From Collinsella sp. AM17-1 (GTDB lineage Bacteria; Actinomycetota; Coriobacteriia; Coriobacteriales; Coriobacteriaceae), in assembly GCF_003470665.1 (NCBI RefSeq), contig NZ_QRJZ01000002.1:62001-126000 (forward strand): 64,000 nt of DNA, in the 5' to 3' direction. A program made the position numbers and the translations under genes. The notes under the pieces were generated by a model. That model was not told the origin of the DNA. It did not search any database and saw only the letters and a list, made by a program, of their open reading frames with translations. This document shows, piece after piece, positions 49,030 to 58,085 of this stretch (position 1 is its first letter; each line of letters starts with the position of its first letter).

Positions 49030-49821
49030 ATGATTCATATCGTTGGCGCAGGCTCGGGCGCCGCCGACCTTATCACGCTGCGCGGGGCGCGCCTTCTGCG
49101 CGCGGCCGACGTGGTCGTTTGGGCGGGAAGCCTTGTGAACCCCGAGCTGCTCGCCGAGTGCAAGGAATCCTGCGTCGTCTACGACAGCGCGCACATGACC
49201 TTGGAGGAAGTGCTCGACGTGATGTGCGCGGCAGATGCGCGGGGCGAGGAAGTGGTGCGCCTGCACACGGGCGACCCGTGCCTGTACGGCGCCATCCAGG
49301 AGCAGATGGACGCACTCGACGCGCGCGGCGTGGACTACGAGGTGGTGCCCGGCGTGTCGAGCTTTTGCGGTGCCGCGGCGGCGCTTCGCCAGGAATATAC
49401 GCTGCCGGGAATCAGCCAGTCGGTCGTGATCACGCGGCTTTCCGGGCGCACCCCCATGCCCGCGGGCGAGGGCATGCGCACCATGGCGGAAAGCGGCTCG
49501 ACTATGGTCATCTTCCTGAGCTCGGGTATGCTCGCCGAGCTTTCCGCCGAGCTTTTGGCCGCGGGCCGCAGCTCCGACGAGCCGGCGGCGCTCGTGTACA
49601 AGGCGACCTGGCCTGAGGAGCGCGTGGTGCGATGTACGGTGGGCACGCTCGCCGATGCGGGCGCGCGAGAGGGCATCGACCGCACGGCGCTCGTGGTGGT
49701 GGGCCGCGTGCTCGGAGCTCGTGGCGGGCTTGCGCACAACGGCGCGCAAGCGGAGTCGTACGAGCGCAGCAAGCTTTACGACCCTTCGTTTGCTACGGGG
49801 TATCGAAAGGCGAGCAGCTAG
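49030..49821 (+). CDS. cbiF: Cobalt-precorrin-4 C11-methyltransferase
   Basis: A 263-residue tetrapyrrole methylase that methylates C-11 of the corrin ring precursor using S-adenosylmethionine. HIVGAGSGAADLITLRGARLL is the N-terminal family block, and VRLHTGDPCLYGAIQEQ and VVPGVSSFCGAAAALRQEYTLPG distinguish CbiF/CobM. ATG 49030 has GGGAAGG upstream; the longer open frame is leader. It opens the coupled plus-strand operon, whose early steps are of the cobalt-early (anaerobic) type because CbiD, CbiG and CbiK are present. Confidence 0.93.
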   Translation: MIHIVGAGSGAADLITLRGARLLRAADVVVWAGSLVNPELLAECKESCVVYDSAHMTLEEVLDVMCAADARGEEVVRLHTGDPCLYGAIQEQMDALDARGVDYEVVPGVSSFCGAAAALRQEYTLPGISQSVVITRLSGRTPMPAGEGMRTMAESGSTMVIFLSSGMLAELSAELLAAGRSSDEPAALVYKATWPEERVVRCTVGTLADAGAREGIDRTALVVVGRVLGARGGLAHNGAQAESYERSKLYDPSFATGYRKASS

Positions 49822-49822
49822 C

Positions 49823-51007
49823 GTGGCCTTCGAGCACTACATATATACTGGGACGACCCGCCTGCGCTGCGGCTACACCACGGGGAGCTGCGCCGCGCTC
49901 GCGGCGAAGGCGGCCTGCGAGATGCTCTTGTCACGAAAGCCTGTCGGCCGCGTGTCGATCGTCACCCCCGGCGGGCTGCCCGTCGAGGCGAACGTGGTAG
50001 ACGCATGTATCGGCGAGGGGTGCGCCCAGTGCGCCGTGCGAAAGGACGCAGGCGACGATGCCGATGTGACCGACGGCGTACTCGTGTACGCGCGCGTGGA
50101 ACATGCGGGGTCGGGCACGGGCACTGCGGGCAGCAAGGGCGTGCCCGCGCGCGAATCGGAAGTTTCCGTCGATGGCGGCGTGGGCGTGGGGCGCGTGACG
50201 TTGCCCGGGCTCGAGCAGCCGGTGGGGGCGGCCGCCATCAACGCGACGCCGCGCGCGATGATCACTTCGGCGGTGCGCGAGGTGTGCGCCGCGCACGGCT
50301 TTTCTGGAAATATTACTGTGACGATTTCGGTACCTGAGGGTGTTGCCCTTGCCGAAAAGACCTTCAACCCACACCTGGGGATAGAAGGCGGCATCTCCAT
50401 CCTGGGCACGACGGGCATCGTCGAGCCGCGCAGCCTCGCTGCCTTGCGCGACAGCATCGAGCTCGAGATCCGGCAGCATGCGGCTATGGGGCGGCGCGGC
50501 GTCGTGCTCACGCCCGGCAACTACGGCGGGCAGTTCATCTCGGGGCATTTCCACCTAAACGGTGCGCCGGTGGTCTTCATCTCCAACTTTGTGGGCGATG
50601 CGATTGATTGCTGCGTTCGCGAGGGATTTACCAATGTCCTTCTTGTGGGACACATCGGCAAGCTGGTGAAGGTTGCGGGCGGCATCATGGACACCCATTC
50701 GCGTACCGCCGACTGCCGCGCGGAGATTCTGGCCGCCCACGCGGCCTTGGCCGGTGCGGGCGCGAAGACCGTGCGCGAGATTATGTCCTCGGTCACGACC
50801 ACGGCGGCGCTCGAGGTAATCGAGGCCGCCGGCGTGGGGGACGCTGCGCGCGCCTCGCTCGCTGCGGCAATCGAGGACAGGTTGCGCCGCCGCGCGGCGG
50901 GCGCATGCGACATCGCCGCGGTCGTGTTTGACGCCGAGCGCCGCGAGCTTTTCCGCACGTCGGGCGCCGATGCAGTTATCGGGGAATTGGGGGCGACGTA
51001 TGATTAA
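49823..51007 (+). CDS. cbiD: Cobalt-precorrin-5B C1-methyltransferase
   Basis: A 394-residue CbiD, the enzyme that methylates C-1 in the anaerobic corrin route. The diagnostic start RLRCGYTTGSCAALAAKAA is present, followed by VTLPGLEQPVGAAAINATPR, LGIEGGISILGTTGIVEP and ISNFVGDAID. GTG 49823 lies one base after the cbiF stop with AAAGGCGAG upstream. CbiD presence is a marker of the oxygen-independent pathway. Confidence 0.95.
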   Translation: MAFEHYIYTGTTRLRCGYTTGSCAALAAKAACEMLLSRKPVGRVSIVTPGGLPVEANVVDACIGEGCAQCAVRKDAGDDADVTDGVLVYARVEHAGSGTGTAGSKGVPARESEVSVDGGVGVGRVTLPGLEQPVGAAAINATPRAMITSAVREVCAAHGFSGNITVTISVPEGVALAEKTFNPHLGIEGGISILGTTGIVEPRSLAALRDSIELEIRQHAAMGRRGVVLTPGNYGGQFISGHFHLNGAPVVFISNFVGDAIDCCVREGFTNVLLVGHIGKLVKVAGGIMDTHSRTADCRAEILAAHAALAGAGAKTVREIMSSVTTTAALEVIEAAGVGDAARASLAAAIEDRLRRRAAGACDIAAVVFDAERRELFRTSGADAVIGELGATYD

Positions 51008-51689
51008 AGGCGTGCTGTACGGGGTGGGCACGGGGCCTGGCGACCCCGAGCTGCTCACGATCAAGGCCGTCCGCACAATCGAATCGTATCCGGTCATCGC
51101 CGCACCGCAGACGGCGGACGGGGCCATGGTCGCGCTCGACATCGTGCGCGGTGCCGTCGACTTTACAGGCAAGACGGTGATCCCCGTGCGATTCTCGATG
51201 ACGCGCGACGCCGAGCGCCGCGCGGCCGAGCGTGCCTTGCTTGTTCGCGAGCTTGTCGCGCACCTGGATGCGGTCCGCGACGTCGCGCTGCTGAACCTGG
51301 GGGACCCGAGCATCTACGCCACCTTCCAGCGCATAGCGCCCGACGTGCGCGCCCGCGGGTTTGAGGCGCGCGTCATTCCCGGCGTGCCGAGCTTCTGCGC
51401 GGTCGCCGCGGCGCTCGAGCGCGACCTCACGCCCGAGATGTCGTCGCCTCTGCACATCGTGCCCGGCGGCTACGACGACGTGCACCGCGCAATCGGTTGG
51501 CCGGGGACGAAGGTGGTCATGAAGGCGCGCCGCTCGCTTGCGGACACGAAGCGCATCCTTCGCGAGGAGGGCGCCTTCGACGGTGCCGAGCTCGTAGAGG
51601 ACTGTGGGCTTCCGGGCGAGCGCGTGTACCGCTCGCTCGACGATGTGCCCGATCGGGGCAGCTACTTCTCGACGATGGTGGTGCGCTAG
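51000..51689 (+). CDS. cbiL: Precorrin-2/cobalt-factor II C20-methyltransferase
   Basis: A 229-residue tetrapyrrole methylase. LYGVGTGPGDPELLTIKAV is the signature N-terminus, NLGDPSIYATFQRIA and VIPGVPSFCAVAAAL follow. It adds the C-20 methyl to cobalt-factor II, the first step after cobalt insertion. It overlaps cbiD by eight bases, so the two are translationally coupled. Confidence 0.93.
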   Translation: MIKGVLYGVGTGPGDPELLTIKAVRTIESYPVIAAPQTADGAMVALDIVRGAVDFTGKTVIPVRFSMTRDAERRAAERALLVRELVAHLDAVRDVALLNLGDPSIYATFQRIAPDVRARGFEARVIPGVPSFCAVAAALERDLTPEMSSPLHIVPGGYDDVHRAIGWPGTKVVMKARRSLADTKRILREEGAFDGAELVEDCGLPGERVYRSLDDVPDRGSYFSTMVVR

Positions 51690-52823
51690 ATGAGGGTTTC
51701 CTGCATAGCGTTCACTGAGAGGGGATATGCGTTGGCGGAGCGCACCGCACGCGCGCTTTCCGATTGCGCGCAGACAGGTGAAGATGACCCTGGCTGGGAC
51801 GTTTCCGTTTCGCGCGGGTTCGGCGAGGGGAAGGCCGACCTACGCGCATGGACGGCGCTCGCGTGGGAAGCGTCGGACGCGCTTCTGTTCGTGGGCGCGG
51901 CGGGCATCGCCGTGCGGGCGATCGCGCCGCATGTCGCCTCGAAGGCAACCGATTCCGCGGTTGTGGTGATCGACGAGGCGGGGCGCTTTGCCGTCCCACT
52001 TTTGTCGGGGCATTTGGGCGGTGCGAACGAGCTTGCGCAAACTGTGGCACGCGCGGCAGGGGCCATCCCCGTCATCACCACGGCGACCGACGTCCGCGGC
52101 GTGTGGGCGGTGGATACGTGGGCGCGCTGTGCGGGGCTCGCTGTTTCGAATCCCGAGGCTATCAAGCGAGTGTCGGCACGGCTGCTTTCGGGCGGGCGCG
52201 TGGCGCTCTATTCCGACATGCCGATTTCGGGACAGCCGCCTGAGGGGGTTGACATTGCGTCCGACCGCGCTCGGGCCGATATCGTCGTGTCGCCGTTCGC
52301 TGGCGCGAATGCAGGTGCGTCCGTTCGCGCGGCGGAGACAACGGGCGAGGTCGTACCCGCCGGTGAGACGGGGAAGCCGGCGGGCGTGCGGGCTCAGGCG
52401 CCTGCGCCCGAGCCGCTTCGCCTTGTCGTGCCCTGCATCGTTGTGGGCATAGGGTGCCGCCGCGGTGCGTGCGCCGAAGCGATCGGGGAGGCGTTTCTTC
52501 TCGCGTGCGGGCAGGCGGGTATCTCGCCTTCGGCCGTGTGCGAGGCGGCGACGATCGACGTGAAGGCGCGCGAGGAGGGTCTGCTCGCCTTCTGCCGCGC
52601 GCGCAATATCCCGCTCGCGACGTATTCCGCAGAGGAGTTGTCGCAGGTCGAAGGCAGCGTTTCGCCATCTGATTTCGTGCGCGCGACGGTGGGAGTCGAC
52701 AACGTGTGCGAGCGTGCGGCGCTCGCGGACGGGGGCATACTTATCTTCCCGAAGCTCGCTCACGGCGGCGTGACCGTCGCGTTTTCCAAGGTAACTATCG
52801 AACTTTCGTTTAAGGAGCGGTGA
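51690..52823 (+). CDS. cbiG: Cobalt-precorrin-5A hydrolase
   Basis: A 377-residue CbiG, which opens the delta-lactone of cobalt-precorrin-5A and releases acetaldehyde. The N-terminal domain shows VGAAGIAVRAIAPHVASKATD and LLSGHLGGANELAQ, the middle is an Ala/Gly/Pro-rich linker (about 220-245), and the C-terminal CobE/GbiG domain begins IVVGIGCRRGACAEAI. ATG 51690 follows the cbiL stop with no gap. The 3' end overlaps cbiH in a TGATG arrangement. Confidence 0.93.
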   Translation: MRVSCIAFTERGYALAERTARALSDCAQTGEDDPGWDVSVSRGFGEGKADLRAWTALAWEASDALLFVGAAGIAVRAIAPHVASKATDSAVVVIDEAGRFAVPLLSGHLGGANELAQTVARAAGAIPVITTATDVRGVWAVDTWARCAGLAVSNPEAIKRVSARLLSGGRVALYSDMPISGQPPEGVDIASDRARADIVVSPFAGANAGASVRAAETTGEVVPAGETGKPAGVRAQAPAPEPLRLVVPCIVVGIGCRRGACAEAIGEAFLLACGQAGISPSAVCEAATIDVKAREEGLLAFCRARNIPLATYSAEELSQVEGSVSPSDFVRATVGVDNVCERAALADGGILIFPKLAHGGVTVAFSKVTIELSFKER

Positions 52824-53566
52824 TGGGAAAGCTCTTCGTGGTGGGGATCGGCCCGGGCGGCCCCGACGGCATGACGATTGCGGCTCGGCGCGCGCTCGAG
52901 GCGGTCGACATCGTTGTGGGGTACACGAGATACGTGGAGCTCGCGCTCGCCGCCGTGCCCGACGCGGCGCGTCTCGCGACGCCGATGATGCACGAGGTCG
53001 AACGGTGCCGCGTGGCGCTTTCGCGCGCGCAGAGTGGAGAAGCGGTGGCGCTCGTGTGCAGCGGTGACGCGGGCGTGTATGGCATGGCGAGCCCCGTGCT
53101 GGAGCTTGCGGAGGACTACCCCGATGTAGACGTGGAAGTTATCGCCGGGGCCACCGCGGCTCAGAGCGGGTCGGCGGTGCTCGGCGCCCCGCTTGCCCAC
53201 GATTTCGCGGTCGTGTCGCTTTCCGACCTGCTCACGCCGTGGGAGGTCATCGAACACAGGCTCGCCGCCGTGGCGAGCGCCGACTTCTGCATCTGTTTGT
53301 ACAACCCGCGCAGCAGAAAGCGCGCCGACAGGCTCTCGCGCGCGGCGAAGATTATGCTCGAATGGAAGGCCCCCGACACGCTCTGCGGTTGGGTACGCAA
53401 CATCGGGCGCGAGGGGCAGCAATCGGGCATGTGCAGGCTCTCCGAGCTGGGGGAGTTCGACGCCGACATGTTCACTACCGTGTTCGTCGGCAACGCGGAC
53501 ACGAAGCGCGTAGGCGGCCGTATGGTCACGCCGCGCGGGTATCGGGAGATTCCATGCGAAAGGTAA
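52823..53566 (+). CDS. cbiH: Cobalt-precorrin-3B C17-methyltransferase
   Basis: A 247-residue tetrapyrrole methylase: FVVGIGPGGPDGMTIAARRAL at the start, LVCSGDAGVYGMASPVLEL and VIAGATAAQSGSAVLGAPL, and the LCLYNP-like CICLYNPRSRKRAD block that marks CbiH/CobJ. It methylates C-17 with ring contraction. AAGGAG lies just before ATG 52823, which overlaps the cbiG stop. Confidence 0.94.
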   Translation: MGKLFVVGIGPGGPDGMTIAARRALEAVDIVVGYTRYVELALAAVPDAARLATPMMHEVERCRVALSRAQSGEAVALVCSGDAGVYGMASPVLELAEDYPDVDVEVIAGATAAQSGSAVLGAPLAHDFAVVSLSDLLTPWEVIEHRLAAVASADFCICLYNPRSRKRADRLSRAAKIMLEWKAPDTLCGWVRNIGREGQQSGMCRLSELGEFDADMFTTVFVGNADTKRVGGRMVTPRGYREIPCER

Positions 53567-55026
53567 CGATCATCGGGGCGGGGCCCGGAAACCCCGACTT
53601 GCTCTCGCGCGCGGCGCTCGACGCGATCGACATCGCCGACGTGGTCATCGGCGCTCATCGCGCGCTCGTCGGCATCGACGTGCCGCCCGACGTGGTGAGA
53701 TGCGAGCTCGTTAAGACGGCGGACATCGTCGCCGCGCTCACCGATGCGGCGTCGTGGCAGCGCGCCGTGGTCGTGATGACGGGCGATGTGGGGCTGTTCA
53801 GCGGCGCGCGCCGCCTGGTGGAGGCGCTCTCCGGCGACGCGCAGGTGGACGTGCGCGTCATTCCCGGCATAAGCTCAGCGTCGTATCTCGCCGCGCGCCT
53901 CGCGCGTCCATGGCAGGATTGGCGCTTCGCGAGCGCTCACGGCGTGGCGTGCGACATCGTGGCCGAGGCCGAGCGCGCAGGTGAGCTCTTCCTCGCCACG
54001 TCGGGCGGGGAAGACCCCTCGCGGCTTTCGGGCGAGCTTGTGCAGGCTGGCTTCGGGGACGCGCGCGTGACGGTGGCCGAGCGCCTGTCGTACCCCGACG
54101 AGCGCATCACCTGCGCGACCGCAAGTGAAATCGCAGGTCAGACGTTCGACGACTTGAACGTGATGCTTATCGAGTTCGCAGGCTGCGCCGGTTCGCCTGC
54201 GGGCTCTAGCGCAGCCTCCGAGACGCCGGCCGGCGCGTCTGCGCCCGCGGCGGCTTCTTTCGCGGCGGACTCTGCGGGCGCATCCCGCGCCGCGAGCTCC
54301 CGCTGGCCGTACGCTTCCTCGGGCATTCCCGACGAGCTCTTCATCCGCGGCGACGTTCCCATGACCAAGCAGGAGGTGCGCGCCGTCGCACTCGCGAAGC
54401 TGCGCCTTACCGCGACCGACACCGTGTGGGATGTCGGCGCCGGCACGGGGAGCGTGTCGATCGAGGCGGCGCTCGTCGCGCGAGTGGGGTCGGTATGGGC
54501 GGTCGAGCGCAACGCGGCCGGCGTGCGGCTCATCCGAGAGAACGCGGATGCATTCGGGTGCGACAACGTGCATGCGGTCTCCGGTGTCGCCCCCGATGCG
54601 CTCGCGAAACTGCCCGTCCCCGACGCCGTGTTCGTCGGCGGGAGCGCGGGCGAGCTTCCCTCCATCGTGGAGGCGGCGCTCGAGAAGAACTCGCAGGTTC
54701 GCCTGTGCGTGCCATGCGTCACCGTTGAGACGCTCACCGAGGCGTGCGCGCTCCTCTCGGATTCGCGCTTTAAGGGGTTCGAGGCGTGCCAGGTGTCGGC
54801 CGCCCGCGCCGAGGCTGTAGGCTCGCACCATCTTATGAAGGCGCAAAACCCCGTGTTCCTCGTCAGCGCGCGTGGTGCGGGCGCGGATGCCGAGGAGCTT
54901 GCCGATGTCGGGGCGCTTGTTGAGTCGCCTGTTGGGGAGGACCCCTCTACCGAGGGGAAACCATCCGTTGAGGTGGTCTCGCTTGCTAACTGCAACGCCG
55001 CAGGTGGGGAAGGCGGTGCCCGGTGA
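53554..55026 (+). CDS. cbiET: Fused cobalt-precorrin-7 C5- / C15-methyltransferase (CbiE-CbiT)
   Basis: A 490-residue fusion. CbiE is residues 1-210 (IIGAGPGNPDLLSRAALDAI, VMTGDVGLFSGARRLVE). An Ala/Ser/Gly-rich linker of about 45 residues follows, then CbiT with PDELFIRGDVPMTKQEVRAV and the S-adenosylmethionine motif VWDVGAGTGSVSIEAAL. It methylates C-5 and C-15 and decarboxylates. A 50-residue acidic tail after the methylase fold is extra. ATG 53554 overlaps cbiH by 13 bases. Confidence 0.94.
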   Translation: MRKVTIIGAGPGNPDLLSRAALDAIDIADVVIGAHRALVGIDVPPDVVRCELVKTADIVAALTDAASWQRAVVVMTGDVGLFSGARRLVEALSGDAQVDVRVIPGISSASYLAARLARPWQDWRFASAHGVACDIVAEAERAGELFLATSGGEDPSRLSGELVQAGFGDARVTVAERLSYPDERITCATASEIAGQTFDDLNVMLIEFAGCAGSPAGSSAASETPAGASAPAAASFAADSAGASRAASSRWPYASSGIPDELFIRGDVPMTKQEVRAVALAKLRLTATDTVWDVGAGTGSVSIEAALVARVGSVWAVERNAAGVRLIRENADAFGCDNVHAVSGVAPDALAKLPVPDAVFVGGSAGELPSIVEAALEKNSQVRLCVPCVTVETLTEACALLSDSRFKGFEACQVSAARAEAVGSHHLMKAQNPVFLVSARGAGADAEELADVGALVESPVGEDPSTEGKPSVEVVSLANCNAAGGEGGAR

Positions 55027-56405
55027 GCACGTCCATCCCGCGCTTCATGGTCGCTGCGCCCTCGAGCGGGAGCGGCAAGACGGTCGTTACGTGCGCGCTC
55101 CTGCGCGCGCTCGCGCGCCGCGGCCTCGCATGCGCGGCCTTCAAATGCGGCCCCGACTACATCGACCCGCTCTTTCATCGCCGCGTCGTGGGTGCGCGCT
55201 CGGGCAACTTAGACGGCTTCTTCACCGACGCCCCGACGCTGCGCGCCCTGCTCGCACGCGGCGCCGCGGGCGCGGATGTCGCGGTACTCGAGGGGGTTAT
55301 GGGCTTCTACGACGGCATGGCGCCCGGCGTGGCCGACGCGAGTAGCTACCAGGTTGCGCGCGACACGGAAACGCCGGTCGTTTTAGTGGTGAACGGGCGC
55401 GGGGCGTCTTTATCGCTCGCCGCCGTAATCCACGGCATCGCCGAGTTCCTGCCTTGTGCGAACGTGCGCGGCGTCGTGCTGAACAAGACGAGCGCCGCTG
55501 CCTGCGCCTACGCGGCGCCTGCGATCGAGAAGCACACGGGCGTCGCGGTTTTGGGGAATATCCCCGCCGACGAGGCGTTCTCGCTCGAAAGCCGGCATCT
55601 GGGGCTTGTGACCGCCGACGAGGTCGAGCAGCTCTCCGCGCGCATCGACAAGATGGCCGAGCTGGTGGAAAAGAGCGTCGACGTCGACCGCTTGCTCGAA
55701 ATAGCTGCGACGGCCCCCGATATCCGCGAGGAACCTTACCGGTTGGAGCCGATCGCGGGAGCGCGGCCCATCGTCGGCGTCGCGCGTGACGAGGCGTTCT
55801 TGTTCTACTACGAGGAGAACCTGCGCGCGCTCGAGGACCTTGGTTGCGAGCTGGCCTTTTTCAGCCCCCTGTGTGATAGCGAGTTGCCCCGGGGGACAAG
55901 CGCCCTCTATCTGGGGGGCGGCTACCCGGAGCTCCATGCGCGGCAGCTCTCCGAGAACGCGCCGATGCGCGAGGCGGTGCGGCGCGCGGTGGAATCCGGC
56001 ATGCCGACGGTCGCCGAATGCGGTGGGTTTCTGTACCTGCAGCGCGAAATCGCCGATAGCGAGGGGCGTCGCTGGCCTGTTGCGGGCGCCCTTGAGGGCG
56101 CAAGCGAGAACGGGGGAAGGCTGTCCCATTTCGGGTACGTGGAGCTCACTTCCCAACGCGACGGGCTCTACGGGCCGTGCGGCACACGCATCCGCGCGCA
56201 CGAGTTCCACTACTGGCAGTCCACCTGCCCGGGCGGCGACTTCTGGGCGCAGAAGCCCCGGCGCGACAAGGGCTGGCCGTGCATGACGACTATCCCGTCC
56301 CTGGTGGCGGGCTTCCCGCATGTGTACTATCCTGCTAACCCCGACGCTGCGCGCGCGTTCGCGTCTGCCGCAGCGTCGTTCGCAGAGAGGAGACAGCATG
56401 GCTGA
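55023..56405 (+). CDS. cbiA: Cobyrinic acid a,c-diamide synthase
   Basis: A 460-residue glutamine-dependent amidotransferase that amidates the a and c side chains. The ATP domain starts MVAAPSSGSGKTVVTCALLRAL, has KCGPDYIDPLFH and LEGVMGFYDG, and the C-terminal class I glutaminase domain holds the nucleophile Cys in TVAECGGFLYLQ and the closing HVYYPANPDAA. GTG 55023 overlaps the cbiET stop, ATG of cobT overlaps its 3' end. Confidence 0.95.
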   Translation: MSTSIPRFMVAAPSSGSGKTVVTCALLRALARRGLACAAFKCGPDYIDPLFHRRVVGARSGNLDGFFTDAPTLRALLARGAAGADVAVLEGVMGFYDGMAPGVADASSYQVARDTETPVVLVVNGRGASLSLAAVIHGIAEFLPCANVRGVVLNKTSAAACAYAAPAIEKHTGVAVLGNIPADEAFSLESRHLGLVTADEVEQLSARIDKMAELVEKSVDVDRLLEIAATAPDIREEPYRLEPIAGARPIVGVARDEAFLFYYEENLRALEDLGCELAFFSPLCDSELPRGTSALYLGGGYPELHARQLSENAPMREAVRRAVESGMPTVAECGGFLYLQREIADSEGRRWPVAGALEGASENGGRLSHFGYVELTSQRDGLYGPCGTRIRAHEFHYWQSTCPGGDFWAQKPRRDKGWPCMTTIPSLVAGFPHVYYPANPDAARAFASAAASFAERRQHG

Positions 56406-57540
56406 GGCAACCGAAACCGCGCTTGCCTGCATCCGCGAGGAAGTCGGGCGCGCGTTCTCGTCGGCGCCGGGCGCCGTGCTCGAAGCCGCGCTCTCCCGGA
56501 TCGCGCCCGCAGACGAGTGCGCCCGCGCCGCCGCGTACGCCGCGTGGGACTCCATCGCGCACCCCTTGGGGGGATTGGGCGACTTTGAAGACGCCGTCGC
56601 GTGTATCGCCGCAGCTCAGGGGAGCGCCGAGGTTGCCGAGTTTCCCCGTGCGCTCGCGGTATTCTTCTCCGACAACGGGGTCGTTGCCGAAGGCGTGTCG
56701 CAAAGCGGACAAGACGTGACGCGAGCCGTCGCGCGCAACATGTGCGAGGGGGCCACGAGCGCCTGCCGCATGGCGGCGTTCGCGGGTGCCGAGGTCGTGC
56801 CCGTCGACGTGGGTATGGCCCGGGGCATAGAAGACACGCGCATGGTGCGCGCGAACGTGCGGCGGGGGAGCGGCAACATCGCGCACGGCTCCGCCATGTC
56901 TCGCGATGGGGCCGTGCGCGCGATCGAGGTCGGAATCGCCGTCGCGTGCGGGCTTGCCCGCGCCGGCGTGCGCCTTCTCGCCGCGGGCGAGATGGGCATC
57001 GGCAACACGACTACCTCGGCGGCGGTGGCCGCAGTGCTCATCCGGGCGGACGCGCGGAGCCTCGTCGGGCGCGGCGCGGGGCTCTCGGACGCCTCGCTCG
57101 CGCGCAAGCGCGACGTGGTCGAGCGCGCTATCGATGCGAACTCGCCCGATCCCGCCGACCCGATCGACGTTCTCTCGAAGGTGGGCGGCTTCGACATCGC
57201 GGCGATGTGCGGCTTCTACCTGGGGGCCGCGGCCTCGAAGGCGCCGGCGCTCCTCGACGGGGTCATATCCTGCACGGCGGCCCTGTGCGCGGCGCGCCTG
57301 TGCCCCAACGCCTTGGGCTACCTCGTGGGCACCCACGCATCAAGCGAACCAGCAAGCCAGGAGCTCCTTCGCGAGCTCGGCATAAAGGCACCCCTCGACG
57401 CAGGCATGCACTTGGGCGAGGGCGCGGGCGCCATGGCGTATCTGCCTCTTCTGGATTCGGCGCTGCGCGTGTACCGGGATGGGAAGACGTTCACGGCGAC
57501 TGGCATGGCTGCTTACGAGCATTTCGAGGCCGGGAAATGA
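56398..57540 (+). CDS. cobT: Nicotinate-nucleotide-dimethylbenzimidazole phosphoribosyltransferase
   Basis: A 380-residue CobT that activates the lower-ligand base to alpha-ribazole phosphate. AVFFSDNGVVAEGVSQSGQDVTRAVARN, quoted as residues 80-107, contains the phosphate-binding region; GEMGIGNTTTSAAV and VGRGAGLSD follow; the catalytic Glu is in HLGEGAGAMAYLPLL. ATG 56398 has GAGAGGAG upstream and overlaps cbiA. The N-terminus is about 30 residues longer than in Salmonella. Confidence 0.93.
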   Translation: MAEATETALACIREEVGRAFSSAPGAVLEAALSRIAPADECARAAAYAAWDSIAHPLGGLGDFEDAVACIAAAQGSAEVAEFPRALAVFFSDNGVVAEGVSQSGQDVTRAVARNMCEGATSACRMAAFAGAEVVPVDVGMARGIEDTRMVRANVRRGSGNIAHGSAMSRDGAVRAIEVGIAVACGLARAGVRLLAAGEMGIGNTTTSAAVAAVLIRADARSLVGRGAGLSDASLARKRDVVERAIDANSPDPADPIDVLSKVGGFDIAAMCGFYLGAAASKAPALLDGVISCTAALCAARLCPNALGYLVGTHASSEPASQELLRELGIKAPLDAGMHLGEGAGAMAYLPLLDSALRVYRDGKTFTATGMAAYEHFEAGK

Positions 57541-58085
57541 CGGTGACGCTCGTCATCGGCGCCGCCGCGAGCGGCAAGAGCGCCTATGCCGAGTCCCTGT
57601 GCCTCGGGCACGACGGCCCTCGCGTGTACCTGGCAACGATGGAGCCCTTCGGGGAAGAGGGCGCCCGCCGCATCGCGCGCCATCGGGCGCTGCGCGAGGG
57701 CAAGGGGTTTTCCACTCTCGAGCGCACGCGTGACGTGGGCGCCGCAGCGCCCGGGCTCCCGCGCGGCTGCACGCTTCTTTTGGAGGACGTGGGCAACCTG
57801 GTTGCGAACGAGCTCTTCGCGGAAGGCGGCTTGTCCCCACGAGACCCCGACGCTGCGGCGCGCGAGGTGCTCGGAGGCATCGAACGTCTCGCTCAGGCCG
57901 CTGCGTATACGGTGGTGGTCACCGTCGACGTGTTCGCCGATGGGATGCGCTACGATGAAGGGACCGAGGCATGGAGGCGCGCGCTCGCGCGCGTGAACGC
58001 GGGCGTGGCGGCGCTGGCCGACCGCGCAGTCGAAGTGGTATGCGGGATTCCCGTGTGGATGAAAGGTGAAGGACCTACAAGGTGA
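57537..58085 (+). CDS. cobU: Adenosylcobinamide kinase/guanylyltransferase-like (CobU), half-complete
   Basis: A 182-residue CobU-type protein. The P-loop is VIGAAASGKSAYAE (Ala replaces the usual second Gly), and YLATMEPFGEEGARRIARHRALR keeps the family's kinase/guanylylation region with its His. The later VGxGIVP motif of CobU is missing: the corresponding stretch reads VTVDVFADGMRYDEGTEAWR. The companion protein at 58846 has the opposite pattern. It should phosphorylate adenosylcobinamide and make the GDP adduct, alone or with its partner. Coupled to cobT by ATGA. Confidence 0.85.
   Translation: MTVTLVIGAAASGKSAYAESLCLGHDGPRVYLATMEPFGEEGARRIARHRALREGKGFSTLERTRDVGAAAPGLPRGCTLLLEDVGNLVANELFAEGGLSPRDPDAAAREVLGGIERLAQAAAYTVVVTVDVFADGMRYDEGTEAWRRALARVNAGVAALADRAVEVVCGIPVWMKGEGPTR

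Noticed and set aside
56601-58085. Long 494-codon frame ending in cobU
   Set aside because: Only the last 182 codons from ATG 57537 are CobU; the upstream part is an Arg-rich shadow of cobT.
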